Below are positions 8,501 through 15,487 of a stretch of 16,015 nucleotides of DNA, one piece after another. This stretch comes from Candidatus Cloacimonadota bacterium (GTDB lineage: Bacteria > Cloacimonadota > Cloacimonadia > Cloacimonadales > TCS61), in contig DAOUUD010000017.1 in the NCBI GenBank assembly GCA_030668345.1, forward strand, positions 1 to 16,015, written 5' to 3'. The notes beneath the pieces are model-generated. The model worked only from the letters and a program-made list of their open reading frames with translations, was not told where the DNA came from and did not search any database. The translations under genes and the position numbers were made by a program. Numbering within the stretch: position 1 is the first letter of the stretch; each line of letters opens with the position of its first letter.

Positions 8501-8516
8501 TTTGTTATTGAAATAA
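5502..8516 (+). CDS. Secreted CapA/PGA_cap-family protein with PKD domain and T9SS-type sorting tail
   Basis: The protein has 1004 residues. A signal peptide (about 1-22) is followed by a sandwich-like domain (about 26-190), then a PKD domain (about 195-290; WNFGDDS from residue 237). The CapA domain (about 294-610) keeps the family motifs: FAGDIMM (D300), NLECPLT (E340), LANNHIID (H381, D384), AHSGSEY (H482, E486), HHPHV (H544, H545, H547) and LGNF (564-567). These are the metal- and active-site positions of the metallophosphatase-like fold named after the capsule poly-gamma-glutamate protein CapA/PgsA. A second sandwich-like domain (about 700-870) and the sorting tail (N918-1004) follow. 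Relatives are usually short and membrane-anchored, so this secreted, multidomain form is unusual. All key residues are present, so I expect it to be an enzyme, possibly acting on a surface polymer. The substrate is unknown. It starts 15 bases after the upstream stop, consistent with one operon. Confidence 0.88.
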   Translation: MRTFKTFILILVLLYFAYNLFSSTREEIVEDFESGSITLYSYPDEDLEPDAWELDSINTASPESQYSLKLYGNTWKIEDISPVTVNPGDVWQVSSYVEDMGEIHSFGVMDNENVMRYSLDGTQELNIEEWVTVNQGAFPYQEWNNFMLPVADDWFAWYDYYPVITSIVFINDNDAGSGVVYFDDIINITEDLPVPPEVEISYIIGQIYRRQNGDRSVDVQFFSEVTDPDSEEHLYFWNFGDDSTSTVQDPFHTFLVEDDHDYTVLLQVVDDTDLWGQDVCQIEVDEGATSFPITMNFAGDIMMARGYEQYIIPNLGVEAIFEPTLPILGDAADITVANLECPLTTHTIHHPTKAIYFKGSPENAAGLTYAGIDIVTLANNHIIDYMLEGMQETQAVLDSFGVLYSGAGANSYEAYLPLYYSKSGVNIAFLASCDRTGQYNNCQPYLNAGYNKPGFAYMTPYYVMQQIQAVEDYADVIVVEAHSGSEYSTAPGANYDFIDIFAGWDEKDFAEDEDYTPRIDIPHMWDIEIRHHFIDSGADIVICHHPHVIQGLEIYNGKLIVHSLGNFAFDLNYFETFPSMILNTKIDQDGFCEYSIKPVYIDDYIPRPAEGELGIHMLDYIAMKSKEQNTYLHVDRNEVSATVIIDTLTMLVNNEQYQQQLYFEEINDQWVSEILHLPRTGYISCINSIFPQGEYEFRTGKEIVWFGNFEDEGASTWNVNSDDEWLDNTVYYEGEYSLRQRRFPASGDNIITNLENRIRRYSDGNYSLHGYIKTQNGAGVTIQARYYQTRTSATLLDIEDVGLPVSGDLDWTYFQKELTLPEGTNYFDICSSSDCPVGGEAFSWFDNVGLIEWTEWETVDNFPFAIVNPNDYYYLQIRSVDEVENVTIAFTETNYGNYQVEYDNNTSSVPLAASLKGNYPNPFNPETTISFFTAEDAKNAELVIYNIKGQKVKTLVNEVLPAGEHSVVWDGKNTNNKAVASGIYFYNLKVGKKSIATKKCLLLK
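8315..8359 (+). repeat. 45-nt perfect repeat in a sorting tail, copy 1
   Basis: This stretch is identical base for base to 11461-11505. It encodes NAELVIYNIKGQKVK in the tail of the CapA-like protein. Identity at all silent positions points to recent duplication or gene conversion. Confidence 0.9.
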
Positions 8517-8520
8517 CAAA

Positions 8521-8560
8521 CTCCCCTTTGTAAGGGGAGATTAAGAGGGGTTGTCTTAAT
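8521..8560 (+). repeat. Double-hairpin element, possibly a dispersed repeat
   Basis: CTCCCCTT-TGT-AAGGGGAG (8521-8539) is a perfect 8-bp stem with a 3-nt loop. It is followed directly by ATTAAGA...TCTTAAT (8540-8546 with 8554-8560), a 7-bp stem whose loop is GGGGTTG. There is no T-run after either stem, so it does not look like a Rho-independent terminator. The G/C-rich core stands out from the AT-rich spacer. From memory, similar CTCCCCTT...AAGGGGAG...GAGGGGTTG units recur in genomes of FCB bacteria, but I cannot confirm copy number here. Confidence 0.6.
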
Positions 8561-8570
8561 TCCCTATTTT

Positions 8571-8589
8571 ATCAACTGTTCCAGTTGAT
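8571..8589 (+). repeat. Perfect short inverted repeat
   Basis: ATCAACTG-TTC-CAGTTGAT is an 8-bp stem with a 3-nt loop. No T-run follows. It is one of several perfect hairpins within about 125 bases. Confidence 0.6.
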
Positions 8590-8624
8590 CGAGATGTTCC
8601 GGTAATTTCTGGATAAACACAGGA

Positions 8625-8643
8625 TTCAATCGGAACGATTGAA
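8625..8643 (+). repeat. Perfect short inverted repeat
   Basis: TTCAATCG-GAA-CGATTGAA is an 8-bp stem with a 3-nt loop (GAA), the same geometry as 8571-8589. It is followed by AAAAATAAATG rather than a T-run. It lies about 45 bases before the next start codon. Confidence 0.6.
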
Positions 8644-8676
8644 AAATAAATGATGATTTTAATGAAAAATTAAATT

Positions 8677-8681
8677 AGGAG
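8677..8681 (+). promoter_or_regulatory. Shine-Dalgarno of the propeller-repeat gene
   Basis: AGGAG lies 5 nt before the ATG at 8687. It supports this start, which is followed by a clear signal peptide. Confidence 0.7.
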
Positions 8682-8686
8682 AGATC

Positions 8687-11662
8687 ATGAAATATTTAAT
8701 AAGTACATTATTACTTTTTATTTATTGCCTTTCTTTTGCTCAAATCCAATGGCAAGAAAATGGAATTCCTGTGCGGCAGGGAGAAAATATAGTTTGGAAT
8801 CAAACTTCTGTATCTTGTGATGATGAAACTGTAGTCTCGATCTGGACGGACACTCGTAATGGGATTCGAGGAGTTTATGCTCAAAAAGTCGATATAAATG
8901 GAAATTCATTATGGGGAGATAATGGTATCGAAATTTACAATCCCGAAAGAATGCAATCTCGTCCAATTGCAATTTCATCTACCAATAATTCTGTAATTGT
9001 TTGCTGGCAAGATTATATCGATCTTGGAAATTATTTATCCAACATCCGAGTTCAGAAAATGGATGCAAATGGAAATATGCTTTGGGGTGAAGCAGGGATT
9101 TTGCTGGAAAATAGCGGAGCTAATGGAGGAGCACCCCAAATAGTAGGTCATAGCGATGGTGGAGTATATGTTTTTTGGAATGAAACGCCGCAATCTAATA
9201 TCAAAGGAATAAGATTATTAACAGATGGCTCTATTGCTGCCGGCTGGGGAGATGGAATAGAAATTTTACCTGCCCAATATGAATTTAAAGCAGATACTGA
9301 TCAATTGGATGGTGTTATCATATCTGCTGCATTAGATGATGATATTTATATCCAGAGAGTTGACGAAAACGGGAATAAACTTTGGGGAGATAATGGAACA
9401 CTTCTCTATAATGGATATGTATATATCTACGACTATAAAATTGATATTTGCTCTTCAATGGCTGGTGAGTACTATTTTTCTTGGAAAACCTACGCACAGT
9501 ATGAACCGCCTAAAATAATGATGCACAAAACAGATAGCGATGGAAATCCCCTTTGGTATTCACCGATCATTATTTCCGAAGGATATTTTATATACAGATT
9601 TCTTACAATTTGTCCATCGGATTCACAACCAATAGTAACCTGGAATTGTAATGAAACTTTATTTTCTCAAAAGATCGATTCGGATGGTAACTTATTATGG
9701 GGCGAAGATGGAATTACAGTATATGAATCAAATTATGATTTAGATAGCAACTCTGTTATCTTAAAAGAAGATAGTGCTAATGGCTGCATCTTAAGTTGGG
9801 AGGATAATGATTATGATTATGACATTAAAATTCTTGTTCAACGAATAAATTCAAATGGTGATTTTCTTTTTGAAGAAGATGGTCTGATCTTATATGAAAC
9901 TTCTAACTACAATTTAAATCCATCGTTAGCAATAACTGCTCAACACTATTATTTGTGCTGGTTGGATAATTCGGACAATTCTCAATCATTAATTCAACAA
10001 ATAATTGATGAGGACGGAAATATCTATCTGGAAGAAAATGGTGAGGAAATGTACACAGGTCTTTCAGGTTCGGTTGATGATTTCAAAATGCTTGCAAATG
10101 CCGATAATCCCATAATGATCTGGAAGGATGAACGCAACAATAATAGTTACGGAATTTTTCTTCAGATCTTAAATAGTGACGGCTCTAATGTATTTGTAGA
10201 AAATGGGATTCCGCTAATCACAAATACTCAATTCTACTTACATGCTTTTGAAGCTGTTTATGGCGAGAATTCAGGAACTATAGCTGTTGTTTGGTCGGAG
10301 AACAGAGTAGGGTGTAATCAGATATTTGCTCAAGGTATCGATACATCAGGTAATTTACTATGGGCAGATAGTACCGGAATTTGTCTGACTTCAGCAGATT
10401 ATAATTCAGTAGATCCTAAGTTATCAGTAATAAATAATTCTGGAACTGATGAGTATTATATAGGATGGGAAGATTTTACAGATTTCTTTGATTCACGCAT
10501 ATTAGGTCAGAAAATTGTTGATGGTAATTTGGAATGGGGAACAGAGGGTAAGGTCATCGTCGATAGAGATGGTAATGATGAACTAACTGATATTTTAGAT
10601 AATTACTATATATGGCAAAGTATTGGATATCAAAACGAAAATATATTCTGTATAATGGTAGATGAAAATGGTGATCCTGCTCCGGGATGGCCTGAAGATG
10701 GATTGGAAATATGTATTGCTGAAGGAATACAGCGAAAGTCTCGTGGCATAATTGTTCCGCAGGGATTATTAATATTATGGATAGATTATCGTAGCGGAGA
10801 TAAAGATATATATGGTCAATTAGTAACTAATGACGGAAATATTCTCTGGGAAGAAAATGGTTTACCCATAGTTGAACAGGAAAATGATCAGGTTAACTTC
10901 AAATTTGTATATGATGATGGATTGTACGTTGTTTGGCAGGATTTCCGTTCAAGTTGTAATTACGAAATTTATGCTCAAAAATTTGATGAAGATGGAAACG
11001 AACTCTGGCAGGCGGGAGGAGTTCTGGTTGCAGGAGTTGATGAAATCGCTTATCAAAATCCTGATTTAATAAAAGCTGGTAATAAAATTTGTATTGTCTG
11101 GGATGAAAGAATTGATTATGATGATAGAAATATTAAAGCACAACTTTTAGGTGAGGATGGTGAACTGCTCTGGCAGCCACAAGGTATATTAATTTGTGAT
11201 GAATCTTTGGATCATAATTTCCCAAGAGTTGTATCAAATGAAGAGGATGATGTTTACATAGCCTGGCAAGACGGCAGATCAACATTAATGGGAAATGAAG
11301 GTTTAGTTTCAATCCCCGGAATTTATGCTCAAAAGGTAAATCTGGGACCATCTTTTGCAAATGATGAAATTATAAAGCCGATCGATGTTCTTTGTAATTA
11401 CCCCAACCCCTTCAACCCTGAAACAACTATAGTATTTAATCTCACCGCAAAGAATGCTGAGAACGCAGAGCTTGTGATTTATAATATTAAAGGGCAGAAA
11501 GTGAAACAATTGAAAATTGAAAATTTAAAATTGAAAATTAACGAAGTTGTTTGGGATGGAACTGACGAAAATAACCGACTGGTCGGTTCCGGAGTTTTTT
11601 TTTATGAATTGAAAGTAGGTGATAAATCTATTGCAACTAAGAAGTGTTTATTATTGAAATAA
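8687..11662 (+). CDS. Secreted repeat protein, probably beta-propeller, with T9SS-type sorting tail
   Basis: The protein has 991 residues. The signal peptide (about 1-18, MKYLISTLLLFIYCLSFA) probably is cleaved before QIQW. The body (about 20-895) consists of about 16 degenerate repeats of about 55 residues. Each has the pattern W-x-D/E-x-R...(I/V)-Y-A-Q-K-(V/I)-D-x-(N/D)-G-N-x-L-W-G-x-x-G-I-x-(I/L). Good examples are YAQKVDINGNSLWGDNG near the N-terminus and IYAQKFDEDGNELWQAGG near the C-terminus. The period and the W-strand pattern resemble propeller blades, and the DxNGN turn could bind metal or only shape the turn. The arrangement recalls delta-60-type repeats without matching them clearly. 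The sorting tail runs from N904 to the end. I recognise no catalytic site, so a binding or scaffold role on the cell surface is the likely job. It may have its own promoter, because 170 bases separate it from the CapA-like gene. Confidence 0.85.
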   Translation: MKYLISTLLLFIYCLSFAQIQWQENGIPVRQGENIVWNQTSVSCDDETVVSIWTDTRNGIRGVYAQKVDINGNSLWGDNGIEIYNPERMQSRPIAISSTNNSVIVCWQDYIDLGNYLSNIRVQKMDANGNMLWGEAGILLENSGANGGAPQIVGHSDGGVYVFWNETPQSNIKGIRLLTDGSIAAGWGDGIEILPAQYEFKADTDQLDGVIISAALDDDIYIQRVDENGNKLWGDNGTLLYNGYVYIYDYKIDICSSMAGEYYFSWKTYAQYEPPKIMMHKTDSDGNPLWYSPIIISEGYFIYRFLTICPSDSQPIVTWNCNETLFSQKIDSDGNLLWGEDGITVYESNYDLDSNSVILKEDSANGCILSWEDNDYDYDIKILVQRINSNGDFLFEEDGLILYETSNYNLNPSLAITAQHYYLCWLDNSDNSQSLIQQIIDEDGNIYLEENGEEMYTGLSGSVDDFKMLANADNPIMIWKDERNNNSYGIFLQILNSDGSNVFVENGIPLITNTQFYLHAFEAVYGENSGTIAVVWSENRVGCNQIFAQGIDTSGNLLWADSTGICLTSADYNSVDPKLSVINNSGTDEYYIGWEDFTDFFDSRILGQKIVDGNLEWGTEGKVIVDRDGNDELTDILDNYYIWQSIGYQNENIFCIMVDENGDPAPGWPEDGLEICIAEGIQRKSRGIIVPQGLLILWIDYRSGDKDIYGQLVTNDGNILWEENGLPIVEQENDQVNFKFVYDDGLYVVWQDFRSSCNYEIYAQKFDEDGNELWQAGGVLVAGVDEIAYQNPDLIKAGNKICIVWDERIDYDDRNIKAQLLGEDGELLWQPQGILICDESLDHNFPRVVSNEEDDVYIAWQDGRSTLMGNEGLVSIPGIYAQKVNLGPSFANDEIIKPIDVLCNYPNPFNPETTIVFNLTAKNAENAELVIYNIKGQKVKQLKIENLKLKINEVVWDGTDENNRLVGSGVFFYELKVGDKSIATKKCLLLK
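11461..11505 (+). repeat. 45-nt perfect repeat in a sorting tail, copy 2
   Basis: Identical to 8315-8359. Directly after it the sequence switches from the class found in the CapA-like and C25-family tails (KTLVNE-LPAGEHSVVWDG) to the class found in the beta-helix tail (KQLKIENLK-KINE--W-G), so the end of the match looks like a recombination junction. Confidence 0.9.
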
Positions 11663-11793
11663 AATCCTGCTATTTTTTTAAAACGGATAAAATCAAATCT
11701 AAATTTATTTTTTAAGGTTATTAAGAAAACTCCTTGCCTTATAAATGCTGGTACAAATATTGCATAATTAATTTAATTAATCTTAATAAGGAT

Positions 11794-11797
11794 AGGA
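11794..11797 (+). promoter_or_regulatory. Ribosome binding site of the C25-family gene
   Basis: AGGA (within AAGGATAGGAAAA) lies 6 nt before the ATG at 11804. The rest of the spacer 11663-11803 is very AT-rich. I see a TTGCCT at 11734-11739 but no well-spaced -10, and no terminator hairpin with a T-run after the upstream gene. Confidence 0.55.
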
Positions 11798-11803
11798 AAA
11801 ATT

Positions 11804-14800
11804 ATGAGAACTTTAAACTTCATTTTGCTGATTCTAATATGTGCATTCCCGATTTTCATACATTCGATCGAAATTAGCGGAGACAAATTTTCACTGAATT
11901 TTGAGGGAGATTTCGAATTCAAGAAATTGAATACAAAGACTATTGGAAATTCCGAGTATTATCAATTACAGATCGAGGAATGCAGAAATACTGGTTGCAT
12001 CGGTGAAGCTGAATTGCCGGTTTATACAAAACTGGTCAGCCTGCCCCCCACCGGAAACTTTTCAATAACAGACTTGAAATATGATTATGAAGTGATCGAC
12101 ATCGATAAGAAAATAGTTCCATTCGGCATGCAGGAAGAGAAAACAGCTTCCGAATTCTATGAAAAAAATTCCTGGTTTCCCTCTGAAATAGTTTCTGTGG
12201 GTGATCCTGTCATCATGCGGGGAAACAGGTTTGTTCAGATAGCTATAGCCGCAGTACAATACAATCCTGCTTCGGCTCAGATCAGGATACTTAAAGATAT
12301 CGATTTCAATTTTGATATTGATTACCAAAAAACCGAAAATCCTTTAAACAAGAATGTAGCTTCACGCTCATTTGCCAACATCGTAGAAAAGAATGTTTAC
12401 GGAGCAGAAGCAATCAGAAACGCCGATGGCGGACAATATCTTATCATTGCTCCAGATGGTACTGAAGCACTGTTGGAACCGCTTCTGCGCTGGAAGGAAA
12501 AACTTGGTTTCAAAACCAGGTTGGCTACAATTTCCGAAACCGGTTCCTCTGCCGATGCTATTAAAGCATACATTCAGAATGCTTATGATAACTGGGAAAC
12601 TCCTCCCGAATATGTGATACTGGCAGGTGATGTAAGCGGAGTATACCAGGTACCCGCTTTTTATGTACAGGGTTATTACACTTCCTGGGATGTAAGCGAT
12701 CATAATTATACTTTACTGGATGGTGAAGACTACTTTCCTGATGTCTTGATTGGACGTCTTTCATACCAGGACCAAAATCAGCTTAACACTATTATTAGCA
12801 AAATAATAAATTATGAAAGAAATCCCATAATGGGGTATGATTGGATGAAACGTGCTCTGATGATAAGTTATGTGGAAGAAGGTTGGTGGCTATACTATTC
12901 TCCAAGAGAAACCGTAATGGCAGCTCGGGAAAAACTACTGGATTTTGAATATACTTGCGTAGATACTTTTATAGCGCCATATCAGTGGGGATCCTCAATC
13001 CTGAGAAATATGATAAACACAGGTTATTCTTTTGTTAATTATCGAGGAGCCGGTGGTCCGTCTTACTGGTGGGGAAATTACGGACCGATGTTTGAAACTT
13101 ACGACATTACTCAATTGAATAATGGTTTTATGCTGCCCATGATTACCAGTATGACTTGCGGTGGTGGAGATTTTGCCTATACTGGCAATCCATCCTGCTT
13201 TGGTGAAACCTGGCTGAATGCAGGCACGCCTGGCGTTCCCGAAGGAGCTATCGGTTTTATAGGACCCAGCGAATACGATACTAAAACCTGGTTCAACAAT
13301 GCTAAGGACCTGGGAATTTACCAGGGAATAACCCGGGAAGATCTCTATCGATGCGGGGAAATGCTGCTGCGCGGTAAGATGGAATTATATATTAACTACC
13401 CGAACAATCATGCTTGGGGAAACGCCCTTAATTCAGATCAATTCTATTTTTATGTATATAATCTGATCGGAGATCCTGGACTGCAGATATGGACAGATAT
13501 TCCCAGGGAAGTGGAAATGGAATTTGAAACAGAAATCAATACCAGCTACAATTATCTGCATGTTCAGATAGACAATACAATAGAAGATCCGGAAGGTTTT
13601 ACGATCGCCATAACAAATGCAGACAGCTTAATAGCTGTGGGAATCACCGATGAGAGTGGTGCGGTTGATATTCCAATAAATTTACCTGTTGGTGCTTACA
13701 CGGTTACTTCATCCAAATATGGCTGTATTCCACAGGAAGTAGACCTGGATGTGATTGAAGAGAACACGATCTGCCTGAATTCATTTATAATAGATGAAAC
13801 GATAGCTGGTGAAACGATCGATCTGGAGATCACGATCCAGAATATTGGAGACATAACGGCTACAGATGTTCAGATATCTCTTGAATCTGATGAAGATTTC
13901 CTCACTGTTACTTCCGGTCCGGTTAATATTGTTCAGCTTGAAGCAGGTGAAATATATAGCGGTTATTTCCAATTTGAAATAGAAAACAACTGGAGAAACG
14001 GTTTATCCACCAGAGTGTTTTTACAGGTTAATTCCAGTTATGGTGAACAGAATTTTATTATTCCATTTGAAATCTCCTCACCTGAATTCTGTGTATCGGA
14101 ATTCATAGTGAATAATGCCGAAGGATGCCTTCTTCAAAACGAAGTAAATGAAGTATCCATTCAATTACTTAATTGTGGAACCCTCGATTCGGAAGCACTT
14201 GAGGTGGATCTGCTGAGCATGAATGCAAATTCAAATATGGTAAGTGGAATCAGTGCTATAAATCCAATAGTGGTTAATTCCACAGGAATAACAATCGACC
14301 TTTTCCAGGTAGAGATCTTCAATTCTATGTCTGGTGAATTGGCAGCTTTCAGGCTGAAGGTATTAGATTCGGGAACAATTCTTCAGCAGCTCGATTTCAC
14401 AATTCCGATCGGCATAATTTCGGAAGAAAGTCCAACTTTCAGCAACTATGGTTATTATGCTATTGAGTCTACCGATAGCGGAAATTTTACTGCTCCAGTG
14501 TACAATTGGATAGAACTTGATCCATCCTATGGCGGCATAGGTACTTTAATTACAGGAGGACATACAACCAGTGATGGACATGTAACAAACACCGACTTAC
14601 CTTTCACATTCCAGTATTTTGGAGAAGCTTACGATCAGGCAGCTATCTGTTCAAATGGCTGGATTGGCATGGGAGCAAGCGAAATAATATTTCATCTTAA
14701 CAGGAACATCCCTTCCGGAGCCGGTCCCAAAGCCATGATAGCTCCTTTCTGGGATAATCTTACAAATGGTGAGATGTATACATATTATAACGAGGAAGAG

Positions 14801-15412
14801 CATTATTTTGTTATCGAATGGTCTGATTTCAGAAATTATTACAATTACAGTTTCGAGATATTTGAAATGATTTTATATGACCCGCTGTATTATCCTACTG
14901 AAACCGGAGATGGAGAAATCCTGTTCCAATACAAAGATATTAACAACGTAGACCAGGAACACAACTATGCTACTATAGGCATCGAGAATAAAGAACAAAC
15001 AGATGGCCTGCTGCTTTCTTTTGCCAATATTTATCCTGCAACTGTGCACCAGATCCAGGATGAAACCGCTATTTTTATCTCCACATGCCAGGAAACTTAT
15101 GTTCATAACGAAGATGAAATGATCTCTCCCGGCTCATTCAGTTTGAACCAGAATTATCCAAATCCCTTTAACCCTGAAACAACAATACGATTTACCACCG
15201 AGAACACCGAGAAAAACACCGAACTAGTAATCTATAACCTCAAAGGTCAAAAAGTGAAGACACTTGTTAACAAACTACTTCCAGCAGGTGAGCATTCAGT
15301 TGTGTGGGATGGAAAAGATGATATCAACAAACAGGTTTCATCGGGAATATATTTCTATAAATTGAAATTGGATAACTATGAAAAAACTAAAAAAATGTTG
15401 TTAATGAAATAA
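11804..15412 (+). CDS. Peptidase C25 (gingipain-family) homologue lacking the catalytic His, with T9SS-type sorting tail
   Basis: The protein has 1202 residues. A signal peptide (about 1-21) is followed by a C25 propeptide-like region (about 22-205; ELPVYTKLVSLPP is typical). The caspase-like C25 domain follows (about 209-560): YLIIAPDG, PEYVILAGD, YFPDVLIGRLS (D313), VNYRGAGG, ITSMTCGGGDF, SCFGETWL and LIGDPGLQIW. The nucleophile C452 in SMTCGGGDF aligns with the gingipain DVAC-NGDF cysteine. The expected NYxGHG histidine, 30-odd residues upstream, is Ala (A416) in NYRGAGG. C-terminal to this are two Ig-like domains (about 655-760 and 762-875), a sandwich-like domain (about 884-1100) and the sorting tail (N1117-1202, ending MLLMK). 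The family cleaves proteins outside the cell, and also includes the T9SS sortase PorU. With the His missing, this one may be inactive, use another base, or act as a binding protein. The fold call is secure; activity is not. Confidence 0.88.
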   Translation: MRTLNFILLILICAFPIFIHSIEISGDKFSLNFEGDFEFKKLNTKTIGNSEYYQLQIEECRNTGCIGEAELPVYTKLVSLPPTGNFSITDLKYDYEVIDIDKKIVPFGMQEEKTASEFYEKNSWFPSEIVSVGDPVIMRGNRFVQIAIAAVQYNPASAQIRILKDIDFNFDIDYQKTENPLNKNVASRSFANIVEKNVYGAEAIRNADGGQYLIIAPDGTEALLEPLLRWKEKLGFKTRLATISETGSSADAIKAYIQNAYDNWETPPEYVILAGDVSGVYQVPAFYVQGYYTSWDVSDHNYTLLDGEDYFPDVLIGRLSYQDQNQLNTIISKIINYERNPIMGYDWMKRALMISYVEEGWWLYYSPRETVMAAREKLLDFEYTCVDTFIAPYQWGSSILRNMINTGYSFVNYRGAGGPSYWWGNYGPMFETYDITQLNNGFMLPMITSMTCGGGDFAYTGNPSCFGETWLNAGTPGVPEGAIGFIGPSEYDTKTWFNNAKDLGIYQGITREDLYRCGEMLLRGKMELYINYPNNHAWGNALNSDQFYFYVYNLIGDPGLQIWTDIPREVEMEFETEINTSYNYLHVQIDNTIEDPEGFTIAITNADSLIAVGITDESGAVDIPINLPVGAYTVTSSKYGCIPQEVDLDVIEENTICLNSFIIDETIAGETIDLEITIQNIGDITATDVQISLESDEDFLTVTSGPVNIVQLEAGEIYSGYFQFEIENNWRNGLSTRVFLQVNSSYGEQNFIIPFEISSPEFCVSEFIVNNAEGCLLQNEVNEVSIQLLNCGTLDSEALEVDLLSMNANSNMVSGISAINPIVVNSTGITIDLFQVEIFNSMSGELAAFRLKVLDSGTILQQLDFTIPIGIISEESPTFSNYGYYAIESTDSGNFTAPVYNWIELDPSYGGIGTLITGGHTTSDGHVTNTDLPFTFQYFGEAYDQAAICSNGWIGMGASEIIFHLNRNIPSGAGPKAMIAPFWDNLTNGEMYTYYNEEEHYFVIEWSDFRNYYNYSFEIFEMILYDPLYYPTETGDGEILFQYKDINNVDQEHNYATIGIENKEQTDGLLLSFANIYPATVHQIQDETAIFISTCQETYVHNEDEMISPGSFSLNQNYPNPFNPETTIRFTTENTEKNTELVIYNLKGQKVKTLVNKLLPAGEHSVVWDGKDDINKQVSSGIYFYKLKLDNYEKTKKMLLMK

Positions 15413-15422
15413 AATGATTCAT

Positions 15423-15453
15423 AAGGCAGTTCGTAAGAGTTGCCTTTTTTGTT
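15423..15453 (+). terminator. Rho-independent terminator after the C25-family gene
   Basis: A 10-bp stem, AAGGCAGTTC / GAGTTGCCTT with two G-U pairs, is closed by a GUAA (GNRA-class) tetraloop. It runs into TTTTTTGTTT and starts 10 bases after the stop codon at 15412. It separates the secreted-protein cluster from the sulfur-carrier genes. Confidence 0.85.
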
Positions 15454-15458
15454 TGACA
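15453..15458 (+). promoter_or_regulatory. Consensus -35-like box of the sulfur-carrier gene
   Basis: A perfect TTGACA lies 29 nt before the ATG at 15488, overlapping the end of the terminator T-run. The best -10 is weak (CATATC at 15477-15482, 18-nt spacer; or GCATAT at 17 nt). Either would place the transcript start at about the ATG, and no Shine-Dalgarno is present. Confidence 0.4.
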
Positions 15459-15487
15459 CAATTTCTCAAATAATTGCATATCAACTC

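Larger units (their letters stand above)
8564..8674 (-). pseudogene. Possible gene-tail remnant (36 open codons, no start)
   Basis: On the minus strand 36 codons are open between stops, ending in TAG at 8564-8566. There is no start codon. The last 20 or so residues read like a true helical C-terminus (RLNPVFIQKL, LPEHLDQLEQLIK), with regular Leu/Ile spacing. It lies in the spacer with three hairpins, so it may be the eroded end of a mobile or repeated element. I do not recognise the family, and coincidence is possible. Confidence 0.25.

Noticed and set aside
8521..8539. Rho-independent terminator after the CapA-like gene
   Set aside because: The stem is perfect, but ATTAAGAGGGG follows instead of a T-run.
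11734..11768. Promoter before the C25-family gene (TTGCCT with CATAAT)
   Set aside because: The two boxes are 23 nt apart, too far for a standard promoter, and no other -10 at 16-18 nt is convincing.
11804..15412. PorU, the T9SS sortase
   Set aside because: It belongs to the same C25 family, but the His is missing and there are extra Ig-like and sandwich-like domains. It ends in a typical cargo tail, so it looks like cargo rather than machinery.
15440..15487. Upstream extension of the sulfur-carrier protein starting at TTG 15440
   Set aside because: That codon lies inside the terminator stem, and the extra 16 residues are not part of the MoaD/ThiS fold. The ATG at 15488 gives a normal N-terminus.
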